Part shown: positions 7,402-15,447 of the stretch, in pieces
Layout of the letters: every line of letters begins with the position of its first letter
Position numbering within the stretch: the stretch's first letter is position 1
NCBI RefSeq assembly: GCF_965644225.1
Contig: NZ_CBFFRJ010000079.1
Span: forward strand, 1-24,006
Reading direction: 5' to 3'
DNA: 24,006 nucleotides
DNA from: CBFFRJ01 sp965644225
GTDB taxonomy: Bacteria > Pseudomonadota > Gammaproteobacteria > Enterobacterales > Enterobacteriaceae
Program-made: the position numbers and the translations under genes
Notes under the pieces: model-generated
Databases searched by the model: none
What the model was told of the DNA's origin: nothing
Seen by the model: the letters and a program-made list of their open reading frames with translations, nothing else

Positions 7402-10065
7402 ATGTCAGAACGTTTCCAAAATGACGTGGATCCGATTGAAACTCGCGACTGGCTACAGGCGATCGAATCGGTAATCCGTGAAGAAGGTGTTGAGCGTGCT
7501 CAGTATCTGATTGACCAGATGCTTTCTGAAGCTCGCAAAGGCGGCGTGAAAGTTGCCGCTGGTACCGGAGCTAACAACTACGTCAACACTATTGCCGTTG
7601 AAGATGAACCGGAATACCCGGGTAATCTGGAGCTGGAACGCCGTATTCGTTCGGCTATTCGCTGGAACGCCATCATGACGGTTCTGCGTGCTTCCAAAAA
7701 AGACCTCGAGCTGGGCGGCCACATGGCGTCCTTCCAGTCTTCCGCAACCGTTTATGAAGTCTGCTTTAACCACTTCTTCCGTGCTCGCACCGAGAAAGAC
7801 GGCGGCGACCTGGTTTACTTCCAGGGCCACATCTCCCCGGGCGTCTACGCACGTGCTTTCCTGGAAGGTCGTCTGACTGAAGAGCAGATGAACAACTTCC
7901 GTCAGGAAGTTCATGGCAAAGGCCTGTCTTCCTACCCGCACCCGAAACTGATGCCAGAATTCTGGCAGTTCCCGACCGTATCCATGGGTCTGGGCCCGAT
8001 CGGTGCTATCTACCAGGCTAAATTCCTGAAATATCTGGAACACCGTGGCCTGAAAGACACTTCCCAGCAGACCGTTTACGCCTTCCTGGGCGACGGTGAA
8101 ATGGATGAGCCGGAATCCAAAGGCGCGATCACTATCGCGACCCGTGAGAAACTGGACAACCTGTGCTTCATTATCAACTGTAACCTGCAACGTCTGGATG
8201 GTCCGGTAACCGGTAACGGCAAGATCATCAACGAACTGGAAGGCATCTTCAGCGGTGCTGGCTGGAACGTGATCAAAGTGATGTGGGGCGGTCGTTGGGA
8301 TGAGCTGCTGCGTAAAGATACCAGCGGTAAACTGATTCAGCTGATGAACGAAACCGTTGACGGCGACTATCAGACCTTCAAATCCAAAGACGGCAAATAC
8401 GTCCGCGAGCACTTCTTCGGTAAATACCCGGAGACGGCTGCACTGGTTGCCGACTGGACTGACGAGCAGATCTGGGCCCTGAACCGTGGTGGTCACGATC
8501 CGAAGAAAGTCTACGCTGCACTGAAAAAAGCGCAGGACACCAAAGGCAAAGCAACTGTAATCCTGGCTCATACCATCAAAGGTTATGGCATGGGTGACAC
8601 CGCCGAAGGTAAAAACATCGCTCACCAGGTTAAGAAAATGAACATGGACGGCGTGCGTTATATCCGCGACCGCTTCAATGTACCGGTAACCGATGAGCAG
8701 GTTGAAAAACTGTCCTACATCACCTTCCCGGAAGGTTCTGAAGAGCACACCTACCTGCATGCTCAGCGTCAGAAGCTGAACGGCTACCTGCCTTCTCGTC
8801 AGCCGAACTTCACCGAGAAACTGGAACTGCCAGCGCTGGAAGACTTCAAACAGCTGCTGGAAGAGCAGAACAAAGAAATCTCCACCACTATCGCTTTCGT
8901 TCGTGCCCTGAACGTGATGCTGAAGAACCCGTCTATCAAAGACCGTCTGGTTCCAATCATCGCCGACGAAGCGCGTACTTTCGGTATGGAAGGTCTGTTC
9001 CGTCAGATTGGTATTTACAGCCCGAACGGCCAGCAGTACACCCCGCAGGACCGTGAGCAGGTTGCATACTACAAAGAAGACGAGAAAGGTCAGATCCTGC
9101 AGGAAGGTATCAACGAGCTGGGCGCAGGCGCATCCTGGCTGGCTGCTGCAACCTCTTACAGCACCAACAACCTGCCGATGATTCCGTTCTACATCTACTA
9201 CTCCATGTTCGGTTTCCAGCGTATCGGTGACCTGTGCTGGCAGGCTGGCGACCAACAGGCTCGCGGCTTCCTGGTAGGTGGTACTTCTGGTCGTACGACT
9301 CTGAACGGTGAAGGTCTGCAGCACGAAGATGGTCACAGCCACATTCAGTCTCTGACTATCCCGAACTGTATCTCTTACGATCCGTCCTACGCGTACGAAG
9401 TGGCAGTCATCATGCATGACGGCCTGACCCGTATGTACGGTGAAGCGCAAGAGAACATTTACTACTACATCACCACCCTGAACGAAAACTACCACATGCC
9501 TGCGATGCCGGAAGGCGCCGAGGAAGGTATCCGTAAAGGTATCTACAAACTGGAAACTGTTGCAGGTTCCAAAGGTAAAGTTCAGCTCTTAGGCTCCGGT
9601 TCTATCCTGCGTCACGTACGTGAAGCGGCACAGATCCTGGCTAACGACTACGGCATCGGTTCTGACGTATTCAGCGTAACCTCCTTCACCGAACTGGCGC
9701 GTGATGGCCAGGATTGTGAGCGCTGGAACATGCTGCACCCGCTGGAAACTCCGCGCGTTCCGTACATCGCCCAGGTGATGAGCGACGCTCCGGCCGTAGC
9801 ATCTACTGACTATATGAAACTGTTCGCTGAGCAGGTTCGTACTTATGTACCGGCTGATGACTACCGCGTACTGGGTACTGACGGCTTCGGTCGTTCTGAC
9901 AGCCGTGAAAACCTGCGTCACCACTTCGAAGTTGATGCTTCTTATGTGGTTGTTGCAGCTCTGGGCGAACTGGCTAAACGTGGCGAAATCGACAAGAAAG
10001 TGGTGGCGGAAGCAATCACCAAATTCAACATCGATGCAGATAAAGTTAACCCGCGTCTGGCATAA
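7402..10065 (+). CDS. aceE: Pyruvate dehydrogenase E1 component
   Basis: Thiamin-diphosphate-dependent decarboxylase that oxidises pyruvate and passes the acetyl group to the lipoyl arms of AceF; cytoplasmic homodimer at the periphery of the complex. It is 887 residues, the E. coli length. The thiamin-diphosphate motif GDGEMDEPES begins near residue 231 and is followed about 27 residues later by the INCNLQRLDG part. The His loop NIAHQVKKMN lies near residue 410. A regular stop is followed by aceF after 14 bases. Codons are strongly biased to the preferred set (CTG, CCG, AAA, CGT), as expected for a highly expressed gene. The start follows AAGGA at good spacing. Expression comes from the pdhR promoter and probably also a nearby internal promoter. 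Confidence 0.98.
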   Translation: MSERFQNDVDPIETRDWLQAIESVIREEGVERAQYLIDQMLSEARKGGVKVAAGTGANNYVNTIAVEDEPEYPGNLELERRIRSAIRWNAIMTVLRASKKDLELGGHMASFQSSATVYEVCFNHFFRARTEKDGGDLVYFQGHISPGVYARAFLEGRLTEEQMNNFRQEVHGKGLSSYPHPKLMPEFWQFPTVSMGLGPIGAIYQAKFLKYLEHRGLKDTSQQTVYAFLGDGEMDEPESKGAITIATREKLDNLCFIINCNLQRLDGPVTGNGKIINELEGIFSGAGWNVIKVMWGGRWDELLRKDTSGKLIQLMNETVDGDYQTFKSKDGKYVREHFFGKYPETAALVADWTDEQIWALNRGGHDPKKVYAALKKAQDTKGKATVILAHTIKGYGMGDTAEGKNIAHQVKKMNMDGVRYIRDRFNVPVTDEQVEKLSYITFPEGSEEHTYLHAQRQKLNGYLPSRQPNFTEKLELPALEDFKQLLEEQNKEISTTIAFVRALNVMLKNPSIKDRLVPIIADEARTFGMEGLFRQIGIYSPNGQQYTPQDREQVAYYKEDEKGQILQEGINELGAGASWLAAATSYSTNNLPMIPFYIYYSMFGFQRIGDLCWQAGDQQARGFLVGGTSGRTTLNGEGLQHEDGHSHIQSLTIPNCISYDPSYAYEVAVIMHDGLTRMYGEAQENIYYYITTLNENYHMPAMPEGAEEGIRKGIYKLETVAGSKGKVQLLGSGSILRHVREAAQILANDYGIGSDVFSVTSFTELARDGQDCERWNMLHPLETPRVPYIAQVMSDAPAVASTDYMKLFAEQVRTYVPADDYRVLGTDGFGRSDSRENLRHHFEVDASYVVVAALGELAKRGEIDKKVVAEAITKFNIDADKVNPRLA

Positions 10066-10079
10066 GAGGTAAAAGAATA

Positions 10080-11975
10080 ATGGCTATCGAAATCAATGTG
10101 CCGGACATCGGGGCTGATGAAGTTGAAATCACCGAGATCCTGGTCAAAGTTGGCGACAAAGTAGAAGCTGAACAGTCGCTGATTACCGTAGAAGGCGACA
10201 AAGCCTCTATGGAAGTCCCGTCTCCACAGGCTGGCGTTGTTAAAGAGATCAAAGTCTCTGTTGGCGACAAAACCGAGACTGGCAAACTGATTATGATTTT
10301 CGATTCCGCCGACGGTGCAGCAGCTGCTGCACCTGCTAAGGCAGAAGAGAAGAAAGAAGCTGCACCGGCAGCTGCGCCAGCCGCTGCGGCTGCAAAAGAT
10401 GTCAACGTACCGGACATCGGTGGCGACGAAGTAGAAGTCACTGAAATCATGGTTAAAGTTGGCGACACCGTTGCTGCTGAACAGTCTCTGATCACCGTAG
10501 AAGGCGACAAAGCCTCTATGGAAGTTCCGGCTCCGTTCGCGGGTGTCGTGAAAGAGATTAAAATCAGCACCGGTGACAAAGTGTCAACCGGCTCCCTGAT
10601 CATGGTCTTCGAAGTGGCGGGTGCTGCACCTGCTGCCGCGCCTGCTCAGGCTGCTGCACCGGCACCGACCGCTGCACCTGCTGCGGCTGCGGGTCCGAAA
10701 GACGTTAACGTACCGGATATCGGCGGTGACGAAGTTGAAGTGACCGAAGTGATGGTGAAAGTAGGCGATAAAGTTGCCGCTGAACAGTCACTGATCACCG
10801 TAGAAGGCGACAAGGCTTCCATGGAAGTTCCGGCGCCGTTCGCGGGTACCGTTAAAGAGATCAAAATCAGCACCGGCGACAAAGTGTCCACCGGCTCCCT
10901 GATTATGGTCTTTGAAGTAGAAGGCGCAGCACCTGCTGCGGCTGCTGCTGCCGCTCCGGCACCGGCTGCTGCACCTGCTCAGGCTGCTAAACCTGCTGCC
11001 GCCCCGGCGAAAGCGGAAGGCAAATCTGACTTCGCTGAAAACGACGCTTACGTCCATGCAACGCCGCTGATTCGCCGCCTGGCTCGCGAATTCGGTGTCA
11101 ACCTGGCGAAAGTGAAAGGTACGGGTCGTAAAGGCCGTATCCTGCGCGAAGACGTTCAGGTTTACGTGAAAGACGCTATCAAGCGTGCTGAAGCTGCACC
11201 TGCTGCAGGCGCTGCGACCGGTGGTTCTCTGCCGGGTCTGCTGCCGTGGCCGAAAATCGACTTCAGCAAGTTTGGTGAAATCGAAGAAGTGGAACTGGGC
11301 CGTATCCAGAAAATCTCTGGTGCTAACCTGAGCCGTAACTGGGTGGTTATCCCGCACGTTACCCACTTTGACAAAACCGATATCACCGATCTGGAAGCGT
11401 TCCGTAAACAGCAGAACGCCGAAGCTGAGAAGCGCAAACTGGACGTGAAATTCACCCCGGTTGTCTTCATCATGAAAGCGGTAGCCGCTGCTCTTGAGCA
11501 GATGCCTCGCTTCAACAGCTCGCTGTCTGAAGATGCGCAGCGTCTGACGCTGAAAAAATACATCAACATCGGTGTTGCGGTTGATACCCCGAACGGCCTG
11601 GTTGTTCCGGTCTTCAAAGACGTGAACAAGAAGAGCATCACTGAGCTGTCTCGTGAGCTGACCGTGATCTCCAAAAAAGCGCGTGATGGCAAGCTGACTG
11701 CTGGCGAAATGCAGGGCGGTTGCTTCACCATCTCCAGCATCGGCGGCCTGGGTACTACCCACTTCGCACCGATTGTTAACGCGCCGGAAGTGGCAATCCT
11801 CGGTGTGTCTAAGTCTGCGATGGAGCCGGTCTGGAATGGTAAAGAGTTCGTTCCGCGTCTGATGATGCCGATCTCTCTGTCCTTCGACCACCGCGTGATT
11901 GACGGTGCTGATGGTGCTCGCTTTATCACCATCATCAACAACACCCTGAGCGATATTCGCCGCCTGGTGATGTAA
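10080..11975 (+). CDS. aceF: Pyruvate dehydrogenase E2, dihydrolipoyllysine acetyltransferase
   Basis: Core of the pyruvate dehydrogenase complex; transfers the acetyl group from lipoyl-lysine to coenzyme A. It has 631 residues, one more than I recall for E. coli. Three lipoyl domains follow each other, each with the motif GDKASMEVP and lipoylated lysines at 41, 144 and 245. They are joined by flexible Ala-Pro-rich linkers (about 81-103, 182-204 and 283-318). A peripheral-subunit-binding domain (VHATPLIRRLAREFGV, around 322-358) follows, then the catalytic domain with DHRVIDG (His604, Asp608). DNA of the second and third lipoyl repeats is very similar, so domain number may vary by recombination. 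It lies 14 bases after aceE, in one operon with it. Confidence 0.98.
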   Translation: MAIEINVPDIGADEVEITEILVKVGDKVEAEQSLITVEGDKASMEVPSPQAGVVKEIKVSVGDKTETGKLIMIFDSADGAAAAAPAKAEEKKEAAPAAAPAAAAAKDVNVPDIGGDEVEVTEIMVKVGDTVAAEQSLITVEGDKASMEVPAPFAGVVKEIKISTGDKVSTGSLIMVFEVAGAAPAAAPAQAAAPAPTAAPAAAAGPKDVNVPDIGGDEVEVTEVMVKVGDKVAAEQSLITVEGDKASMEVPAPFAGTVKEIKISTGDKVSTGSLIMVFEVEGAAPAAAAAAAPAPAAAPAQAAKPAAAPAKAEGKSDFAENDAYVHATPLIRRLAREFGVNLAKVKGTGRKGRILREDVQVYVKDAIKRAEAAPAAGAATGGSLPGLLPWPKIDFSKFGEIEEVELGRIQKISGANLSRNWVVIPHVTHFDKTDITDLEAFRKQQNAEAEKRKLDVKFTPVVFIMKAVAAALEQMPRFNSSLSEDAQRLTLKKYINIGVAVDTPNGLVVPVFKDVNKKSITELSRELTVISKKARDGKLTAGEMQGGCFTISSIGGLGTTHFAPIVNAPEVAILGVSKSAMEPVWNGKEFVPRLMMPISLSFDHRVIDGADGARFITIINNTLSDIRRLVM

Positions 11976-11978
11976 TCG

Positions 11979-12005
11979 AAAAGCCGGCCAGTCGGCCGGC
12001 TTTTT
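11979..12005 (+). terminator. Terminator after aceF
   Basis: The stem AGCCGGCC-AGTC-GGCCGGCT is extended by AAA/TTT and ends in a U run. It lies just after the aceF stop, so only part of the aceEF message should reach lpd. Confidence 0.85.
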
Positions 12006-12079
12006 ACCTCTTAACCTCACGTTGTCTGTGAGGTTATTAGCGAAACGAGAATTCGTGAGCCGTTTGTTGTTTCAAAATT

Positions 12080-12112
12080 GTTAACATTTTTGTAAACTGC
12101 GGGCGGATAGAA
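12080..12112 (+). promoter_or_regulatory. Probable lpd promoter with ArcA-like repeat
   Basis: After the aceF terminator, GTTAAC (12080) and TGTAAAC (12091) repeat in the same direction 11 bases apart, as ArcA direct repeats do. TTAACA (12081-12086) could serve as -35 with GATAGA (12106-12111) as -10; the spacer is 19 bases, longer than ideal. In E. coli lpd has its own ArcA-repressed promoter here, so that it can also supply the 2-oxoglutarate complex. The box choice is tentative. Confidence 0.5.
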
Positions 12113-12171
12113 CGACCCGGTGGATAAAGGGCGACAAGTACCTGACTGCCGGAAATCAATAAGAGGTCATG

Positions 12172-13596
12172 ATGAGTACTGAAATCAAAACTCAGGTCGT
12201 GGTACTTGGGGCTGGCCCGGCAGGTTACTCTGCGGCCTTCCGTTGCGCTGATTTAGGTCTGGAAACCGTCATTGTAGAACGTTACAGCACCCTGGGCGGT
12301 GTTTGTCTGAACGTCGGCTGTATCCCTTCTAAAGCGCTGCTGCACGTAGCGAAAGTTATCGAAGAAGCCAAAGCACTGGCTGAACACGGTATTGTTTTCG
12401 GCGAGCCGAAAACCGATATCGACAAAATCCGTACCTGGAAAGAGAAAGTTATCACTCAGCTGACCGGCGGCCTGGCAGGCATGGCTAAAGGTCGTAAAGT
12501 GAAAGTGGTTAACGGTCTGGGTAAATTTACCGGTGCCAACACCCTGGAAGTTGAAGGCGAAAACGGCAAAACCGTGATCAACTTCGACAACGCAATCATC
12601 GCGGCGGGTTCCCGTCCGATCGAACTGCCGTTTATCCCGCATGAAGACCCGCGCGTGTGGGACTCCACCGACGCACTGGAGCTGAAAACCGTTCCTGAGC
12701 GCCTGCTGGTTATGGGTGGCGGTATCATCGGTCTGGAAATGGGTACCGTTTACCATGCGCTGGGTTCACAGATTGACGTGGTTGAAATGTTCGACCAGGT
12801 TATCCCGGCTGCAGACAAAGACATCGTTAAAGTCTTCACCAAACGCATCAGCAAGAAATTCAACCTGATGCTGGAAACCAAAGTGACTGCCGTTGAAGCG
12901 AAAGAAGACGGTATCTATGTTTCCATGGAAGGCAAAAAAGCCCCTGCTGAAGCACAGCGTTACGATGCCGTGCTGGTTGCTATCGGTCGTGTGCCGAACG
13001 GTAAAAACCTCGATGCAGGTCAGGCTGGCGTAGAAGTTGATGAGCGTGGCTTCATCCGCGTTGACAAACAGCTGCGTACCAATGTGCCGCACATCTTTGC
13101 TATCGGCGATATCGTCGGTCAGCCGATGCTGGCGCACAAAGGTGTTCACGAAGGTCACGTTGCCGCTGAAGTTATCGCCGGTAAGAAACACTACTTCGAC
13201 CCGAAAGTGATCCCGTCAATTGCCTACACCGAGCCAGAAGTTGCCTGGGTAGGTCTGACCGAGAAAGAAGCGAAAGAAAAAGGCATCAGCTACGAAACCG
13301 CCACCTTCCCGTGGGCTGCTTCCGGCCGTGCTATCGCTTCTGATTGTGCAGACGGTATGACCAAACTGATCTTCGACAAAGAAACGCACCGTGTTATCGG
13401 CGGCGCCATTGTCGGCACCAACGGCGGCGAGCTGCTGGGTGAAATCGGTCTGGCGATCGAAATGGGTTGCGACGCAGAAGACATCGCGCTGACCATCCAT
13501 GCGCACCCGACTCTGCACGAGTCCGTGGGCCTGGCTGCAGAAGTGTTCGAAGGTAGCATCACCGACCTGCCGAACCCGAAAGCGAAGAAAAAATAA
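12172..13596 (+). CDS. lpd: Dihydrolipoamide dehydrogenase (E3)
   Basis: FAD flavoprotein that reoxidises dihydrolipoyl groups with NAD; shared by the pyruvate, 2-oxoglutarate and glycine cleavage complexes. It is 474 residues from the second of two adjacent ATGs (12172), which matches the E. coli N-terminus MSTEIKTQ. The other ATG (12169) is only one base after the ribosome site AAGAGGT. Visible features are FAD motif GAGPAG (13-18), redox pair GGVCLNVGCIPSK (Cys45 and Cys50), NAD motif GGGIIGLEMG near 180, and the catalytic HAHPTLHE near 445-450. A Lys-rich tail ends the protein. It follows aceF after a terminator and has its own promoter region, so it is partly independent. Confidence 0.98.
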   Translation: MSTEIKTQVVVLGAGPAGYSAAFRCADLGLETVIVERYSTLGGVCLNVGCIPSKALLHVAKVIEEAKALAEHGIVFGEPKTDIDKIRTWKEKVITQLTGGLAGMAKGRKVKVVNGLGKFTGANTLEVEGENGKTVINFDNAIIAAGSRPIELPFIPHEDPRVWDSTDALELKTVPERLLVMGGGIIGLEMGTVYHALGSQIDVVEMFDQVIPAADKDIVKVFTKRISKKFNLMLETKVTAVEAKEDGIYVSMEGKKAPAEAQRYDAVLVAIGRVPNGKNLDAGQAGVEVDERGFIRVDKQLRTNVPHIFAIGDIVGQPMLAHKGVHEGHVAAEVIAGKKHYFDPKVIPSIAYTEPEVAWVGLTEKEAKEKGISYETATFPWAASGRAIASDCADGMTKLIFDKETHRVIGGAIVGTNGGELLGEIGLAIEMGCDAEDIALTIHAHPTLHESVGLAAEVFEGSITDLPNPKAKKK

Positions 13597-13610
13597 GTTC
13601 GCTTGATGAT

Positions 13611-13636
13611 AACGCCTCTTCGGAGGCGTTTTTTTT
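13611..13636 (+). terminator. Terminator after lpd
   Basis: AACGCCTC and GAGGCGTT pair across a TTCG loop and are followed by six further T. This is a textbook intrinsic terminator 14 bases after the lpd stop. Confidence 0.92.
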
Positions 13637-13751
13637 GCGCTTAAATCCGTGATCGTGCTCTAACTTTTCCTCTCGCAGTATAAAATTTAGCCGATTGTTG
13701 CCGATGTAACTGTACTGAGTTTTTATCGACGAAAGAGGGAGTTTTATCGTC

Positions 13752-15179
13752 ATGGTTACAGGTATCAGATCGCCCCTGTCGACAATGTTATCAAATATGT
13801 CGTCAGCCACCCGCGTGGGTACGCCACGGATCACGAGTACCAGTACTGCTGCGTCCGCAGTGACAAATGCCTCCACGAAAGTGACCTTTGGCAGCCAGAC
13901 CCAGGCCATCGCGGCCATTTACAGCATCACACCGAAGAAAGTCAGCGCGACGGGTTCCGGCCAGGCTAACCCGCAGATTCTTGCGCTGATGCAGTCATTG
14001 CCTGACGGCAGCCCGCTGTCTTCATTCAGTGGCCTCGGAACTGCGCTACTCGATAACTTAAAAGAGAACCGCGGCGATTTCTCGCAGGCCGTGACGGCGA
14101 GCGATTCCTCACTCAGCAATGCCTCAACCAGTAAATCAGCGATATCGCTGGATATCACCACCCGCTCAGGCTCGACACTGCATCTGACCCTGTCGCAGCA
14201 GAAAGGGGGGATTGCGGTTTCCGTTAATACGCAGGGTGAGCAACTCACGGATGAAGAGGCCGCGGCGGTGGCCTCGCTGGGCGAGGCTTTTGGGGATGCG
14301 CTCAATGGGTTGAGTAAACAACCCCCGGAGCTTGATATTTCCGGCCTGACCAAATTCGACAGTGGCGTACTGAAATCCGTTGATCTGAAAACCGATATCC
14401 GCAGCGGCGATAACTCATTGCAGTCGCTCAATTTCCATACCGACAGTGATGAAAGCTGGGTGGCGTATCAGGATGCCGATTTTTCATTGAAAATGACCAG
14501 CGATCGTTCCCTGAGTAATGATCCGGGCGATGTGGTGGCGCAGCAGATTGCGCTGGCGGCATATGATAAGCAGTTTGATAAAGCGCGCATTGACGGGCAG
14601 GGCGACAGAGACCAGATGGAGATGCTGAAGTCGGTCTTCCATGCCCTGAATACTCCGCAAAGCGGCGGCATTTCGGTCACGGGAAATAACAGCGAGGTTC
14701 GTGCAGGCAGCGGCAGCAAGCCGCAAACGCATGGGGTAAATGACTTTTCGCTCTCGCTGACGCAAACCGAGGAGTCGATTAATCCGTTGCGCCTGGATGA
14801 GAAGAAAAGCTTCTCTTACCAGGCCTCGCAAACCACCGAGGAGACGCGCAATTATGATGGTTCCCGCAGCGTGACGCAGACCGCGCGTAATCACCTCAGA
14901 GCCTCCTGGTATCAGCCGCTGGATCAGTCTTTACCGCTGTCGCTGAACAGCGATAAGACCTCGCAAAACTACATCTATCACACGTTGAATAATGATGAAG
15001 TTAATACCACCACCATGAATTACACCAGCAAGGGCCAACTGGCGAATGTCAGAAATCAGACCGAAGTGAATAACCTCGAGACGATGAAGAAATACGTTAT
15101 GGGCGAGCTGGAAAATGAGATAAACACGCCGGAAAAATACAGTCGCGAGAATATTCAGACGCTGCTGGAAGCTTTGTAG
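13752..15179 (+). CDS. Unknown protein, Ser/Thr-rich, between lpd and acnB
   Basis: I do not recognise this 475-residue protein. No signal peptide, membrane segment or nucleotide-binding motif is visible. Residues 1-50 are very rich in Ser, Thr, Ala and Gly without acids. Residues of about 125-170 look like a beta-rich patch (SISLDITTRSGSTLHL-type, SQQKGGIAVSVN). Residues of about 330-400 are Gln/Thr/Ser-rich with repeated TQT/SQTT. The C-terminus (about 445-475) is helical and charged. The disordered start without a cleavable signal resembles proteins exported by flagellar or type III routes; that is only inference. It has AGGGAG ten bases before the ATG. It sits alone after the lpd terminator, in the slot where E. 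coli has yacH. I would not call it lactate dehydrogenase: there is no Rossmann motif. Confidence 0.85.
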   Translation: MVTGIRSPLSTMLSNMSSATRVGTPRITSTSTAASAVTNASTKVTFGSQTQAIAAIYSITPKKVSATGSGQANPQILALMQSLPDGSPLSSFSGLGTALLDNLKENRGDFSQAVTASDSSLSNASTSKSAISLDITTRSGSTLHLTLSQQKGGIAVSVNTQGEQLTDEEAAAVASLGEAFGDALNGLSKQPPELDISGLTKFDSGVLKSVDLKTDIRSGDNSLQSLNFHTDSDESWVAYQDADFSLKMTSDRSLSNDPGDVVAQQIALAAYDKQFDKARIDGQGDRDQMEMLKSVFHALNTPQSGGISVTGNNSEVRAGSGSKPQTHGVNDFSLSLTQTEESINPLRLDEKKSFSYQASQTTEETRNYDGSRSVTQTARNHLRASWYQPLDQSLPLSLNSDKTSQNYIYHTLNNDEVNTTTMNYTSKGQLANVRNQTEVNNLETMKKYVMGELENEINTPEKYSRENIQTLLEAL

Positions 15180-15187
15180 GTTGATGA

Positions 15188-15211
15188 TAAATGGTCCTTC
15201 GGGGCCATTTA
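15188..15211 (+). terminator. Hairpin after the unknown gene
   Basis: TAAATGGTCC and GGGCCATTTA pair (one G-T wobble) across a TTCG loop, 8 bases after the stop. No long T run follows, so it may be a weak or Rho-assisted terminator or an mRNA end-stabilising hairpin. Confidence 0.55.
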
Positions 15212-15317
15212 CCACGGTTTCTAACGTGTAATCTGTTCCCGCAAAAGCCTCTTTCTTCTGCATTATTCTGCCCTTAACGATTCAGCCAATTTTTAATGTT
15301 GCTTTTTTGTAAACAGA

Positions 15318-15346
15318 TTAACACCCCCTGCAAATCCTGATATGCT
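15318..15346 (+). promoter_or_regulatory. acnB promoter (sigma-70, extended -10)
   Basis: TTAACA (15318-15323) and TATGCT (15341-15346) are 17 bases apart, with a TG two bases before the -10 box. Transcription would start near 15353, leaving a leader of about 95 bases before acnB. Its position relative to the gene is sensible. In E. coli acnB is also controlled by CRP, ArcA, Cra and Fis; I did not find clear sites for these. Confidence 0.75.
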
Positions 15347-15447
15347 GCCAACGCGGTATCGCGGATTTACCCTACAAACTGCTGTCTCACAGGAGCGTGA
15401 AGAGAATCGCCTGCCGCATTATGACAATGAGAGCGAGGAGAACTGTC

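Noticed and set aside
7453..9495. 680-codon open frame on the minus strand opposite aceE
   Set aside because: It is a shadow of the strongly biased codons of aceE, has no ribosome site or protein family, and aceE is certain.
10788..12020. 410-codon minus-strand frame opposite aceF
   Set aside because: It arises from the biased, repetitive Ala/Pro codons of aceF and shows no domain.
13752..15179. Calling the unknown gene lactate dehydrogenase
   Set aside because: No Rossmann-type GxGxxG motif or catalytic His/Asp/Arg pattern is present.
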